NCBI GenBank assembly: GCA_044220635.1
Contig: JBGAQP010000002.1
Span: 138,582 to 202,581, forward strand
Length of the DNA: 64,000 nucleotides
Origin: JBGAQP01 sp044220635
GTDB taxonomy: Bacteria > Pseudomonadota > Gammaproteobacteria > Burkholderiales > Usitatibacteraceae
Direction: 5' to 3'
Shown: positions 50,769 through 60,955 of the stretch, piece after piece
How positions within the stretch are numbered: the stretch's first letter is position 1
Layout: each line of letters begins with the position of its first letter
Notes under the pieces: model-generated
Database searches by the model: none
What the model was told of the DNA's origin: nothing
What the model saw: the letters and a program-made list of their open reading frames with translations, nothing else
Position numbers and translations under genes: made by a program

Positions 50769-51452
50769 CTAGGGGCCGGGGACGAGCCGCCCGTCGGCGA
50801 TGCGCAGTGTCCTTTGCATGCGCGCGGCGAGCTCCGGGTCGTGGGTGACCATCACGAACGCCGCGCCGTGCCGGCGGTTGAGCTCGACGACGAGGTCGAA
50901 GACGCGCGCGGCGTTCTCGCGGTCGAGGTTTCCCGTGGGCTCGTCGGCGAGGACGCAGGCGGGGCCCGTGACGAGCGCGCGGGCGACCGCCACGCGCTGG
51001 CGCTCGCCGCCCGAGAGCTCCCCGGGCCGGTGGGCGATGCGTTCCGCGAGCCCCACCTCGGCGAGCATCGCCCGCGCGCGCTCGAAGCTCTGCGCGTCCT
51101 TCATCCCGCGGATCGCGAGCGGCATCGCCACGTTCTCGAGCGCCGTGAATTCCGGCAGCAGGTGGTGGAACTGGTAGACGAAGCCGAGCGCCTCGTTGCG
51201 AAGCCGCCCCTGCTCGGCCGCGTCGAGCCCCGAGAAGTCCCTGCCGAGCAGCGAGACGCGGCCCCCGGTTGGCGCGTCGAGGCCGCCGAGCAGGTGCAGC
51301 AGCGTGCTCTTGCCCGAGCCCGAGGCGCCGACGATCGCGACCGATTCCCCGCGGCGCACCTCGAGGTCGATGCCGCGCAGCACCGGCACGGCCACCTCGC
51401 CCAGGCCGAAGGTCTTGGAGAGCCCCGCCGCGTGGAGGACGACGTCGGTCAC
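50769..51452 (-). CDS. lolD: Lipoprotein-releasing system ATP-binding protein
   Basis: The 227-aa ABC ATPase of the LolCD(E) complex drives release of lipoproteins from the inner membrane. Walker A is GASGSGKST, the ABC signature LSGGERQR, Walker B ACVLADEPTGNLD, and the H-loop VTHD. The start is GTG overlapping the lolC stop (GTGA). The insert LGFVYQFHHLLPEFTALENV is Lol-typical. Confidence 0.95.
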   Translation of the reverse strand: MTDVVLHAAGLSKTFGLGEVAVPVLRGIDLEVRRGESVAIVGASGSGKSTLLHLLGGLDAPTGGRVSLLGRDFSGLDAAEQGRLRNEALGFVYQFHHLLPEFTALENVAMPLAIRGMKDAQSFERARAMLAEVGLAERIAHRPGELSGGERQRVAVARALVTGPACVLADEPTGNLDRENAARVFDLVVELNRRHGAAFVMVTHDPELAARMQRTLRIADGRLVPGP

Positions 51453-52693
51453 TCGTACCTCAGCGCCTCGGCCGGGTTCACGCGCGAAGCGCGCCAGCTC
51501 GGGTAGATCGTGGCGACGAACGCGAGGAAGAGCGAGACCCCCGCGACGCTCCACACGTCGCGCCAGGCGAGCTCCGAGGGCAGCTCGCTGATGTAGTACA
51601 CCTCGCGCGAGAGGATCTGGAAGTCGAACGCGCGCTCGATCGCGGGAACCACCACGTCGATGTTGAGCGCGAGCGCGATGCCGCCGACGACGCCGAGGAG
51701 CGTGCCCGCGACGCCGATGACCGCGCCCTGCACGACGAAGATCCGCATGATGCTCGCGGGCGCGGCCCCGAGGGTGCGCAGGATCGCGATGTCGGCGTGC
51801 TTGTCCGTGACCAGCATCACGAGCGTGGACACCAGGTTGAAGGCCGCCACCGCGATGATGAGCGTCAGGATGATGAACATCATCCGCTTCTCGATCTGGA
51901 TCGCGCGGAAGTAGTTCGCGTTCTGCTGGGTCCAGTCCGTGACGTAGGCGTCCGTGCGCACGCTCTTCGCGAGCTCGCGGGCGACCCGCGGCGCCTCGAA
52001 GAGGTCCTTCACCTTGAGCCGCACGCCGCTCACGTCGGAGCCCATCCGGTAGAGGGCCTGGGCGTCCTCGAGGCGCGTGAGCGCGAGCCCCGAGTCGTAT
52101 TCGTAGTGCCCCACGGAAAAGATGCCCGCGACCGTGAACTGCCGCAGTCGCGGCACGAGGCCCGCCGGCGTGACCTGGCCCTGGGGCGCGATCAGCGTCA
52201 CGCGCTCGCCGGGACGCACCCGGAGCCCGCGCGCGAGGTCGGCCCCCAGGACGATGCGGAATTCCCCGGGCTTCAGGTCCTCGAGCCGCCCCGCGACCAT
52301 GTGCCGGCCGATGTCCGCGACCTTGTCCTCGAGGTCCGGGAGGACGCCGCGCACGAAGACGCCGCGCACCTGGCCGCCGTTCGAGAGCAGTCCCTGGGCG
52401 GAGACGAAGGGAGCGGAGGCGGCGACCTGCGGGTTGGCCGAGGCGTCCTTCGCGACCGCCTCCCAGCCCGCGAGGCGGTTGTCGATCCCGAGGAGCTGGA
52501 TGTGGGAGGCCACGCCGAGGATGCGCGAGCGCACCTCGCGCTCGAAGCCGTTCATCACCGACATCACCGTGATCAGCGCGGCGATGCCGAGCGCGATCCC
52601 GAGCATCGAGACGAGCGAGATGAACGAGATGAAGTGGTTGCGGCGCTTCGCGCGCGTGTAGCGCAGGCCGACGAAGAGCTCGAAAGGCTGCAA
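51449..52693 (-). CDS. lolC: Lipoprotein-releasing system permease
   Basis: The 414-aa permease has an N-terminal helix, a large periplasmic domain and three C-terminal helices (FtsX-like). ELFVGLRYTRAKRRNHFISFISLVSMLGIALG is the family N-terminus in blocks. The best start is TTG at 52693 (LQPFELF), because family members begin MxPxELFxGLRY. An ATG at 52777 lies in the dispersed repeat and would add 28 unrelated residues. A single lolC serves with lolD, as in many betaproteobacteria. Confidence 0.93.
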   Translation of the reverse strand: MQPFELFVGLRYTRAKRRNHFISFISLVSMLGIALGIAALITVMSVMNGFEREVRSRILGVASHIQLLGIDNRLAGWEAVAKDASANPQVAASAPFVSAQGLLSNGGQVRGVFVRGVLPDLEDKVADIGRHMVAGRLEDLKPGEFRIVLGADLARGLRVRPGERVTLIAPQGQVTPAGLVPRLRQFTVAGIFSVGHYEYDSGLALTRLEDAQALYRMGSDVSGVRLKVKDLFEAPRVARELAKSVRTDAYVTDWTQQNANYFRAIQIEKRMMFIILTLIIAVAAFNLVSTLVMLVTDKHADIAILRTLGAAPASIMRIFVVQGAVIGVAGTLLGVVGGIALALNIDVVVPAIERAFDFQILSREVYYISELPSELAWRDVWSVAGVSLFLAFVATIYPSWRASRVNPAEALRYE

Positions 52694-52710
52694 GGTCGCG
52701 TTACGGGAGA

Positions 52711-52782
52711 TAATTGGGGACAGTCCCCATTTCGGCTTTGTAACACAGATGGAAGCCTCCAATGGGGAGGGCCCCATTTCCC
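52711..52782. repeat. Composite palindromic element, degenerate, between lolC and rpfE
   Basis: The left palindrome is intact (GGGGACAGTCCCC, about 52712-52733). The inner TTTGTAACACAG lacks its partner. The right palindrome has drifted to GGGGAGGGCCCC (52764-52775) and is followed by ATTTCCC. The drifted GGGGAGG is well placed as a Shine-Dalgarno for the gene at 52783. The element fills the divergent lolC/rpfE promoter region. Confidence 0.8.
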
Positions 52783-53781
52783 ATGTTGACGATCGTCGTT
52801 CCCGGAGTGCTCGCTCCCGCCGATGCCCCGGCCGCCATTCGCGGTGCGCGGCTGCCGGCCCTCGAGAAGTGGCTCGCGCGGGCGGACGCCGAGCGCGTTC
52901 CCGTGGCGGGGGCCGCGGGCTGGCTCGCCTCGGCGTGGGGGCTGGCCGAGCCCGTTCCCCACGCGGCCGTGGAGCTCGCCGCCGCCGACGCCCCGCCTCC
53001 CGGCACCTGGATGCGCGCCGACCCGGTCCATCTGCGCGTCGAAGGCGATGGCGTCGTGCTTCATTCCGGCTCGCGCCTGGACCTCACGGTCGAGGAGGCC
53101 GCTGCGCTCGTCGCCGCGCTCGGCGCCCACTTCCGCGACGACGGGCTGGAATTCCATGCCCCCGCCCCGGGGCGCTGGTACGTCCGCGTCCCGGAGGGCG
53201 AGGTGCCCGAGACGACCGCGCTCGAGGCCGCGCTCGGCCGCAACGTCTTCGGGCTCCTGCCCCGCGGCGCCGGCCGGATCAACTGGCGCTCGGCGATCAC
53301 GGAAGCGCAGATGCTGCTTTCCACCCACGCGGTCAACGAGCGCCGCGAGGCCGAAGGGCGTCTCGCCGCGAACAGCGTCTGGTTCTGGGGCGGCGGTGCG
53401 CTCCCGGATCGCGTCGAGCGCGCCTTCGCGACGGTCTACGCGGACGATCCCTTCGCGCGCGGCCTCGCGCAGGCCGCGCGAGTGCGCTCCCGGCCCCTGC
53501 CCGCCTCGCTCGCCGACGTGAGGCCCTCGGACGCCGGAGGCACGCTGGTCGTGCTCGACGCCCTGCTGGAACCCTTCCGCGAGGGCGATGCCTCGCGCTG
53601 GCTGGAGCTCGCGCTCGGCCTCGAAGCCGCATGGTTCGCGGCCCTCGGAGAGGCGATCGGCCGTTTCCCCTCGGTGCGGCTCGTTCTGCCCGCCGAGGAG
53701 CGCACCCTCGTCGCGACGCTGGGCCGGATGGCCCGCTGGCGGGTCTTGCGCGGCCGACGCCCCCTCGCCTCCCATGCCTGA
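52783..53781 (+). CDS. rpfE: RpfE-like, phosphoglycerate-mutase-like protein
   Basis: This 332-aa cytosolic protein resembles the RpfE/COG4255 family: MLTIVVPG start, central VPEGEVPETTALEAALGRNVFGLLPRGAGRINWRSAITEAQMLL, NSVWFWGGGALP near the middle, FPSVRLVLP near the end. In Xanthomonas rpfE sits next to recJ, as here. Function poorly known; the fold recalls cofactor-independent phosphoglycerate mutase without clear metal sites. The ATG at 52783 was chosen over 52762, which lies in the repeat. It overlaps recJ by 8 nt. Confidence 0.85.
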   Translation: MLTIVVPGVLAPADAPAAIRGARLPALEKWLARADAERVPVAGAAGWLASAWGLAEPVPHAAVELAAADAPPPGTWMRADPVHLRVEGDGVVLHSGSRLDLTVEEAAALVAALGAHFRDDGLEFHAPAPGRWYVRVPEGEVPETTALEAALGRNVFGLLPRGAGRINWRSAITEAQMLLSTHAVNERREAEGRLAANSVWFWGGGALPDRVERAFATVYADDPFARGLAQAARVRSRPLPASLADVRPSDAGGTLVVLDALLEPFREGDASRWLELALGLEAAWFAALGEAIGRFPSVRLVLPAEERTLVATLGRMARWRVLRGRRPLASHA

Positions 53782-55459
53782 GGTCGTCGCCCGGACGATC
53801 GACGAGGCCGCGCGCGCGCGATTGCTCGCCGCCGGCTGCGACGCGCGCCTCGCGCGGATCCTCGCCGCACGCGGCGTGACCGGCCCCGACGAGCTGCAGG
53901 CGCGCCTGCCCGCGCTCGTCCCGCCGGGCGCTCTCGCCCGCGTGGACGAGGCCGCGCGGCTCCTCGCGGACGCGATCGGGCGCGGCGAGAAGCTGCTCAT
54001 CGTCGCCGACTACGACGCGGATGGCGCCACGGCCTGCGCCGTGGGCGTGCGGGCGCTGCGCTCGATGGGCGCGAAGGTCGACTACCTCGTCCCGAACCGC
54101 TTCGAGCACGGCTATGGCCTCACGCCGGAGATCGTGCGCGAGGCCGCGGCGCGCTCCCCCGACCTCCTGATCACCGTCGACAACGGCATCGCCGCCGTCG
54201 AGGGCGTGGACGAGGCCGGCCGCCTCGGCCTGCGCGTGCTCGTGACCGACCACCACCTGCCCGGGCCCGTGCGCCCGGCCGCCGCGTGCATCGTCAACCC
54301 GAACCAGGAGGGCTGCGGGTTCCCGAGCAAGAACCTCGCGGGCGTCGGCGTGATCTTCTACGTGATGCTCGCGCTGCGCGCGGAGTTGCGCCTGCGAGGC
54401 GCTTTCGAGGGCCGGGCCGAGCCGAATCTCGCGGAGCTGCTGGACCTCGTGGCGCTGGGCACCGTCGCCGACGTGGTGAAGCTCGACGCGAACAACCGCA
54501 TCCTCGTCGCCCAGGGGCTCGAGCGCATCCGCGCGGGAAAGGCCTGCCCGGGGATCGCGGCGCTGCTCGAGGTCGCCGGGCGCTCGGCGCGAAGGGCCTC
54601 GGCCTACGACCTGGGCTTCGTCGTGGGACCCCGGCTGAACGCCGCCGGGCGCCTGCAGGACATGTCCCTCGGAATCGCCTGTCTGGTCGCCGACGATCCC
54701 GGCACGGCGCTCGATCTCGCCCGCCGCCTCGACCAGCTCAACCGCGAGCGCCGCGAGATCGAGGGGGAAATGCAGGAGTCGGCGCTCGCGATGCTCGCCG
54801 AAGTGGACGCGGGCGACGCCTACACCTTCGCGATCCACCGGCCCGAGTGGCACACGGGCGTGGTGGGGCTGCTCGCCTCCCGCCTCAAGGACCGGCTGCA
54901 CCGCCCCGTCTTCGCCTTCGCGGCCGATCCCGACGGGAGGCTGCGCGGTTCGGGGCGCTCGATCCCGGGATTGCACCTGCGCGACGCGCTCGACCTCGTG
55001 GCCAAGCGCCGCCCGGGACTCCTCGAGCGCTTCGGCGGCCATGCCGCGGCCGCGGGCGTCACCCTCGCCGCGCAGGCCCTCGAGGATTTCCGCGCGGCGC
55101 TCGAGGAAGTCGCCCGCGAGCGGCTCTCGCCCGCCGAGCTGCAGCGGCGCATCGACACCGACGGGCCGCTCACCGCCTCGGAAGCCACCTTCGAGTTCGC
55201 CCAGCTGCTGCGCGCCCAGGTCTGGGGACAGGGCTTTCCCGAGCCGCGCTTCACCGGGAGGTTCTCGGTGGAAAGCCAGCGCGTGGTCGGCGAGCGCCAC
55301 CGCAAGCTCACGCTCGGTCTCGGCGGCCGGCGCTTCTCCGCGATGCGCTTCGGCTCCGCGGACCCCCTGCCCGCGGCGATCGAGGCGGTCTACCGCCTCG
55401 ACGTGAACGAGTTCAACGGCACCGAGAGCCTGCAGCTCGTCATCGAACACGTCCTCTGA
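53774..55459 (+). CDS. recJ: Single-stranded-DNA-specific exonuclease
   Basis: The 561-aa DHH-family 5'-3' exonuclease works in recombination and mismatch/base-excision repair. Motif DYDADG is at 79-84, VDNG follows, and DHH is in VTDHHLPG. The DHHA1 domain shows GSGRSIPG and FGGHAAAAG, and the OB-fold C-terminus is present. The length is normal. The stop lies one base before a dispersed repeat. Confidence 0.96.
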   Translation: MPEVVARTIDEAARARLLAAGCDARLARILAARGVTGPDELQARLPALVPPGALARVDEAARLLADAIGRGEKLLIVADYDADGATACAVGVRALRSMGAKVDYLVPNRFEHGYGLTPEIVREAAARSPDLLITVDNGIAAVEGVDEAGRLGLRVLVTDHHLPGPVRPAAACIVNPNQEGCGFPSKNLAGVGVIFYVMLALRAELRLRGAFEGRAEPNLAELLDLVALGTVADVVKLDANNRILVAQGLERIRAGKACPGIAALLEVAGRSARRASAYDLGFVVGPRLNAAGRLQDMSLGIACLVADDPGTALDLARRLDQLNRERREIEGEMQESALAMLAEVDAGDAYTFAIHRPEWHTGVVGLLASRLKDRLHRPVFAFAADPDGRLRGSGRSIPGLHLRDALDLVAKRRPGLLERFGGHAAAAGVTLAAQALEDFRAALEEVARERLSPAELQRRIDTDGPLTASEATFEFAQLLRAQVWGQGFPEPRFTGRFSVESQRVVGERHRKLTLGLGGRRFSAMRFGSADPLPAAIEAVYRLDVNEFNGTESLQLVIEHVL

Positions 55460-55552
55460 GAAAAATGGGGACAGTCCCTATTTATTGCCTGTAACAATCG
55501 GCTCGCGAGGGGATTGTTACAGGCATTAAATAGGGACTGTCCCCATTTTCCC
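55460..55552. repeat. Composite palindromic element, most intact copy
   Basis: The whole element is a near-perfect inverted repeat with arms of about 38 bp. The outer unit is GGGGACAGTCCC, the inner unit TGCCTGTAACAATC (55486-55499) pairs perfectly with GATTGTTACAGGCA (55512-55525), and a 12-nt GC-rich loop separates them. It fills the gap between recJ and the prfB promoter. Confidence 0.9.
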
Positions 55553-55558
55553 TATAAT
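55553..55558 (+). promoter_or_regulatory. -10 hexamer of prfB
   Basis: A consensus TATAAT abuts the right end of the dispersed repeat and lies 28 nt before the prfB ATG. No good -35 is seen; the region 17 nt upstream is inside the repeat. Confidence 0.6.
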
Positions 55559-55585
55559 TGGCGCTCACGAATCGCGGGAACCCCG

Positions 55586-56690
55586 ATGGAAGCCGACCAG
55601 CTCAACCAGATCGAGAACAGCCTCCAGGACCTCGCCGCCCGCTCGGCGGAACTCCGGAGGTATCTTTGACTTCGAGGCGAAGAAGTCCCGCCTCGTAGAA
55701 GTCTGCCGCGCGCTCGAGGACCCGGCCCTCTGGTCGGACGCCCAGAAGGCCCAGGACCTGGGGCGCGAACGCCGCACCCTCGAGGACATCGTCCTCACCC
55801 TGGAGAAGGTCGACTCCGGCCTCAAGGACTCGGGCGATCTCTTCGCGCTCGCGAAGGCCGAGGGCGACGACGCCACGCTCGAGGCGGTGCGCGCCGACGT
55901 GGGCGAACTGGAGAAGCTCGTCGCCACGCTCGAGTTCCGCCGCATGTTCTCGAACCCGGCGGACCCGAACAACTGCTTCGTGGACATCAACGCGGGCCAG
56001 GGCGGCACCGAGGCCCAGGACTGGACGCAGATGCTCCTGCGGATGTACACGAAGTACTGCGACCGGCGCGGCTTCAAGGTCGAGTACCTCGAGGAGTCCG
56101 AGGGCGAGGTGGCGGGACTGAAGAGCGCCTCGATCAAGGTGAGCGGCCCCTACGCCTACGGGTACCTGCGCACCGAGACCGGCATCCACCGGCTCGTGCG
56201 CAAGTCCCCCTTCGACTCGAACGCCCGGCGCCACACCTCGTTCGCGAGCGTCTTCGTCTATCCCGAGGTGGACGACTCCATCGAGATCGACATCAATCCC
56301 GCCGACCTGCGGGTGGACACCTACCGCGCCTCGGGCGCCGGCGGCCAGCACGTGAACCGCACCGACTCGGCCGTGCGCATCACCCACATCCCCTCGGGCA
56401 TCGTGGTGCAGTGCCAGAACGACCGCTCGCAGCACAGGAACCGCGCCGAGGCGATGTCGATGCTCAGGGCGAAGCTCTACGAGCAGGAGCTCCGCAAGCG
56501 CCAGGTCGAGCAGCAGAAGCTCGAGGACTCCAAGACCGACATCGGCTGGGGCCACCAGATCCGCTCCTACGTGCTCGACCAGTCGCGCATCAAGGACCTG
56601 CGGACCAATCACGAGGTCGGCAACACCCAGGCCGTGCTCGACGGCGACCTCGACGACTTCATCACCGCTTCCCTCAAGCAAGGCGTGTAG
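55586..56690 (+). CDS. prfB: Peptide chain release factor 2, programmed +1 frameshift
   Basis: RF2 (367 aa) terminates at UGA and UAA. The first 27 codons (55586-55666) end at an in-frame TGA within GGAGG-TAT-CTT-TGA-C (55656-55670), the classical autoregulatory frameshift site. Reading resumes at GAC 55668, skipping T55667. The stop-codon-recognition tripeptide SPF (RKSPFDSNARRH) and the catalytic GGQ (GAGGQHVNRTDSAVR) are present. Low RF2 promotes frameshifting and so raises its own synthesis. lysS follows 3 nt later, the usual prfB-lysS operon. Confidence 0.97.
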
Positions 56691-56693
56691 ACC

Positions 56694-58211
<1,518 letters not shown>

Positions 58212-58246
58212 AATCGGGGCGCGAAGCAACGATTCCGGAGAACCCC

Positions 58247-58669
58247 ATGAAGCTCTGCCGCTGCCACCTGTCCGCCGCCATCACCGCCGCGATCTTCGCG
58301 GTCGCGATCGCGCTCGCCCCCGAGGCCCAGGGCGCCTGCAAGGATTGCGGCACCGTCACCAACGTGAAGACGGTCAAGAAGGAGGGCGAGGGCTCGGGAC
58401 TCGGCGCCGTCGCCGGCGGCGTGATCGGCGGCGTGATCGGCCACCAGATCGGCTCGGGACGCGGCAACACCGCGGCCACCGTGGCGGGAGCGGCCGGCGG
58501 CGCCTACGCGGGCCACCAGGTGGAGAAGTCGAAGAAGTCGACCACGACCTACCAGGTCCTGGTCAAGATGGAGGACGGCAAGGACCGCACCTTCAACTTC
58601 TCCAAGGAAACGAGCTACAGGATCGGCGACAAGGTGAAGATCGTCGACGGCAAGCTCACCCGCCAGTAG
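58247..58669 (+). CDS. Glycine-zipper 2TM-domain envelope protein
   Basis: This 140-aa protein has a signal peptide (1-29, AQGA), a CKDCG cysteine pair right after it, and a glycine-zipper pair (GLGAVAGGVIGGVIGHQIG, AATVAGAAGGAYAGHQVEK). A short beta domain (YQVLVKMEDGKDRTFNF..YRIGDKVKIVDGKL) ends it. It is of the SlyB/17-kDa antigen class and similar to the zipper region of the protein at 36496-37194. CCGGAG precedes the start. Confidence 0.87.
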   Translation: MKLCRCHLSAAITAAIFAVAIALAPEAQGACKDCGTVTNVKTVKKEGEGSGLGAVAGGVIGGVIGHQIGSGRGNTAATVAGAAGGAYAGHQVEKSKKSTTTYQVLVKMEDGKDRTFNFSKETSYRIGDKVKIVDGKLTRQ

Positions 58670-58689
58670 GCCATCGGCCGGGCCGGGGC

Positions 58690-58998
58690 GTGGACGCCAG
58701 GGTCCCGATCCGGCTCGAGATCCCCGCGGACCTGCGCGACGTCGTCACCCTCTACCTCGAAACCCGCGGCGCCGACCTCGCGCGACTCGACCGCGCGGCG
58801 GCCACCGCAGACCTCGAGACCGTGCGCTCCATCGGCCACAAGCTGCGCGGCTCGTCCCAGAGCCTGGGCTTCGCCCGCGCCGGCGAGATCGGCGAGGACC
58901 TCGAGCGCGCCGCGGAGGCGGGCGACGCGCGGGCCGTCGAAAGGCTGATCCGCGAGCTGCGCGGATACCTCGGGCGCCTGCGCATCCGCTATGTCTGA
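58690..58998 (+). CDS. HPt phosphotransfer protein
   Basis: The 102-aa helical protein starts at GTG. The phospho-accepting histidine sits in SIGHKLRGSSQSLGFARAGEIGEDLE, the HPt signature. It overlaps the next gene (a receiver protein) by 8 nt, so the pair forms a phosphorelay cassette without a linked kinase. The partner kinase is unlinked. Confidence 0.85.
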   Translation: MDARVPIRLEIPADLRDVVTLYLETRGADLARLDRAAATADLETVRSIGHKLRGSSQSLGFARAGEIGEDLERAAEAGDARAVERLIRELRGYLGRLRIRYV

Positions 58999-59593
58999 CG
59001 AGCCGGAAAAGCCCCCGGCGCCGCCGCCGGAATCGCCGGAGCTGAAGCCCGCCCATCCCGAGGACCCCTTCGACCTCGACTTCACCTCCCTCTTCGAGGG
59101 CCCGGCGCGCGAGTCCGCCCACGCGTCCGAGGAGAACGAGGCCCGGGGCCTCATCGGCGCGCGCGCCCTCGGCGAGGAAGGCTTCCACGTGGTCGTGGCG
59201 CGGCCCCATCCCGGCCATGCGCACAACCGCGTGATCCTGGTCGTGGACGACGACGCGCCCACGGCGGAGCTCGCCGCGCACACCATCCGCGAGGCGGGCT
59301 ACCACAGCGCCGTCGCGACGACGCTGCGCGACGCGGCGCGGCACATGTCGCGGCTGGGCCAGCCCGCGCTGGTCCTGCTCGACGTGGAGATGCCGGAGAT
59401 GAGCGGCTTCGAGTTCCTCGCGCGGCTGCGCGCGCACAAGAAGACCGCGGACACGCCCGTGATCCTCTTCACCGCCCACAGCGAGCGCCGCCACATCGTG
59501 CGCGGGCTCCAGGCGGGCGCCGACGGCTACATCGCGAAGCCCGTCTCCGCGCAGGCGCTCATTGCCGCGATCCGCACGGTGATCGGCGACTAG
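58991..59593 (+). CDS. Response regulator with disordered N-terminus
   Basis: The 200-aa protein has a Pro/Glu-rich unstructured region (1-75) and a C-terminal receiver domain (about 80-200). The acidic residues are VVDDDAP, the phospho-accepting Asp is in VLLDVEMPEMSG, the threonine in LFTAHSE, and the lysine in GYIAKPVS. There is no DNA-binding domain. It likely works with the HPt protein encoded immediately upstream. Its stop overlaps the rimO stop on the opposite strand. Confidence 0.87.
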   Translation: MSDEPEKPPAPPPESPELKPAHPEDPFDLDFTSLFEGPARESAHASEENEARGLIGARALGEEGFHVVVARPHPGHAHNRVILVVDDDAPTAELAAHTIREAGYHSAVATTLRDAARHMSRLGQPALVLLDVEMPEMSGFEFLARLRAHKKTADTPVILFTAHSERRHIVRGLQAGADGYIAKPVSAQALIAAIRTVIGD

Positions 59594-60942
59594 GCGCGGA
59601 CGGCTCGCGCCGCGAGGTCGTGGTCGTCGGAGGCGGTGACGACGGCGCGCAGGAGCTCACCCGGCCTCGCCCCCTTCGCGCCCTTCACGCGAACCACGCC
59701 GTCGATCTCGGGCGCGTCGGCGTGGCTGCGCCCGACGGCGACCGGTCCCTCGAGGTCGTCCACCAGCACCTCGATCTCGCGCCCCACCTTGCGGGCGAGC
59801 TGCTCCCGGCTGATCCCCGCCTGGACTTCCATGAAGCGCCGGCGGCGGTCCTCGCGCACCGCCTCGGGAACCGGGTCGGGCAGCGCGTTCGCCGCCGCGC
59901 CCTCGACGGGCGAATACGCGAAGCAACCCACGCGGTCGAGGCGCGCCTCGCGGAGGAAATCGAGCAGCGCCTCGAACTCGGCCTCGGTCTCGCCGGGAAA
60001 GCCGACGATGAAGGTCGAGCGGATCGTGAGCTCGGGGCAGGCGCTGCGCCAGGCGCGGATGCGCTCGAGGTTCCTCTCGGCGGCCGCCGGGCGCTTCATG
60101 AGCCTGAGGATCCGCGGGCTCGCGTGCTGGAACGGCACGTCGAGGTAGGGGAGGATCCTGCCTTCGGCCATGAGCGGGATCACCTCGTCGACGTGCGGAT
60201 AGGGATAGACGTAGTGCAGCCGCACCCAGACGCCCAGCTCGCCCAGCGCCCGGCACAGCTCCGTCATGCGCGTCCTCACGGGCCTGCCTTCCCAGAATCC
60301 GGTGCGGTACTTCACGTCCACGCCGTAGGCGCTCGTGTCCTGCGAGATGACGAGGAGCTCCTTCACGCCCGCCTTCACGAGGCTCGCGGCCTCCCTCATC
60401 ACCTCGCCGACCGGGCGGCTCGCGAGGTCGCCGCGCATCGACGGGATGATGCAGAAGCTGCAGCGGTGGTTGCAGCCCTCGGAGATCTTCAGGTAGGCGT
60501 AGTGGCGCGGCGTGAGGCGGATGCCCTGCGGGGGAACGAGGTCGGTGTAGGGATCGTGGGGCCGCGGCAGGTGCGCGTGCACCGCGGCCATGACCTCGGG
60601 CGCGGCGTGCGGGCCGGTGACGGCGAGGACCTTCGGGTGCGCCGCGCGCACGACGTCGCCCTTCGCGCCCAGGCACCCGGTGACGATCACCCGCCCGTTC
60701 TCCGCGAGGGCTTCCCCGATCGCGTCGAGCGATTCGCGCACCGCGCCGTCGATGAACCCGCAGGTGTTGACCACGACGAGGTCCGAGCCCTCGTAGGTCG
60801 GGGCGATCTCGTAGCCCTCGGCGCGCAGCTGCGTGAGGATCGCCTCGGAATCGACCAGCGCCTTCGGGCAGCCGAGCGAGACGAAGCCGACGCGGGGGAC
60901 CGCGCGCGCCCGGGCGCGCGCTCGCTGGGAATGACTCGCCAC
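59590..60942 (-). CDS. rimO: Ribosomal protein S12 methylthiotransferase
   Basis: The 450-aa radical-SAM enzyme adds a methylthio group to Asp of ribosomal protein S12. The N-terminal UPF0004 domain has three cluster cysteines (SLGCPKA, NTCGF, TGCLG). The radical-SAM motif is CNHRCSFC, and a TRAM domain ends the protein. It starts with GTG, 13 nt after the phaR stop. The start is not supported by a clear Shine-Dalgarno, and the Arg-rich first 15 residues may be partly leader. Confidence 0.95.
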   Translation of the reverse strand: MASHSQRARARARAVPRVGFVSLGCPKALVDSEAILTQLRAEGYEIAPTYEGSDLVVVNTCGFIDGAVRESLDAIGEALAENGRVIVTGCLGAKGDVVRAAHPKVLAVTGPHAAPEVMAAVHAHLPRPHDPYTDLVPPQGIRLTPRHYAYLKISEGCNHRCSFCIIPSMRGDLASRPVGEVMREAASLVKAGVKELLVISQDTSAYGVDVKYRTGFWEGRPVRTRMTELCRALGELGVWVRLHYVYPYPHVDEVIPLMAEGRILPYLDVPFQHASPRILRLMKRPAAAERNLERIRAWRSACPELTIRSTFIVGFPGETEAEFEALLDFLREARLDRVGCFAYSPVEGAAANALPDPVPEAVREDRRRRFMEVQAGISREQLARKVGREIEVLVDDLEGPVAVGRSHADAPEIDGVVRVKGAKGARPGELLRAVVTASDDHDLAARAVRA

Positions 60943-60955
60943 GGCGTGCGCGGGG

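Noticed and set aside
52694..52777. N-terminal extension of lolC from ATG 52777
   Set aside because: The extra 28 residues are encoded by the dispersed repeat and do not resemble Lol permeases, which begin near ELFVGLRY.
55586..55669. prfB as a frameshifted pseudogene
   Set aside because: The in-frame TGA lies in the canonical GGAGG-TAT-CTT-TGA-C programmed frameshift site.
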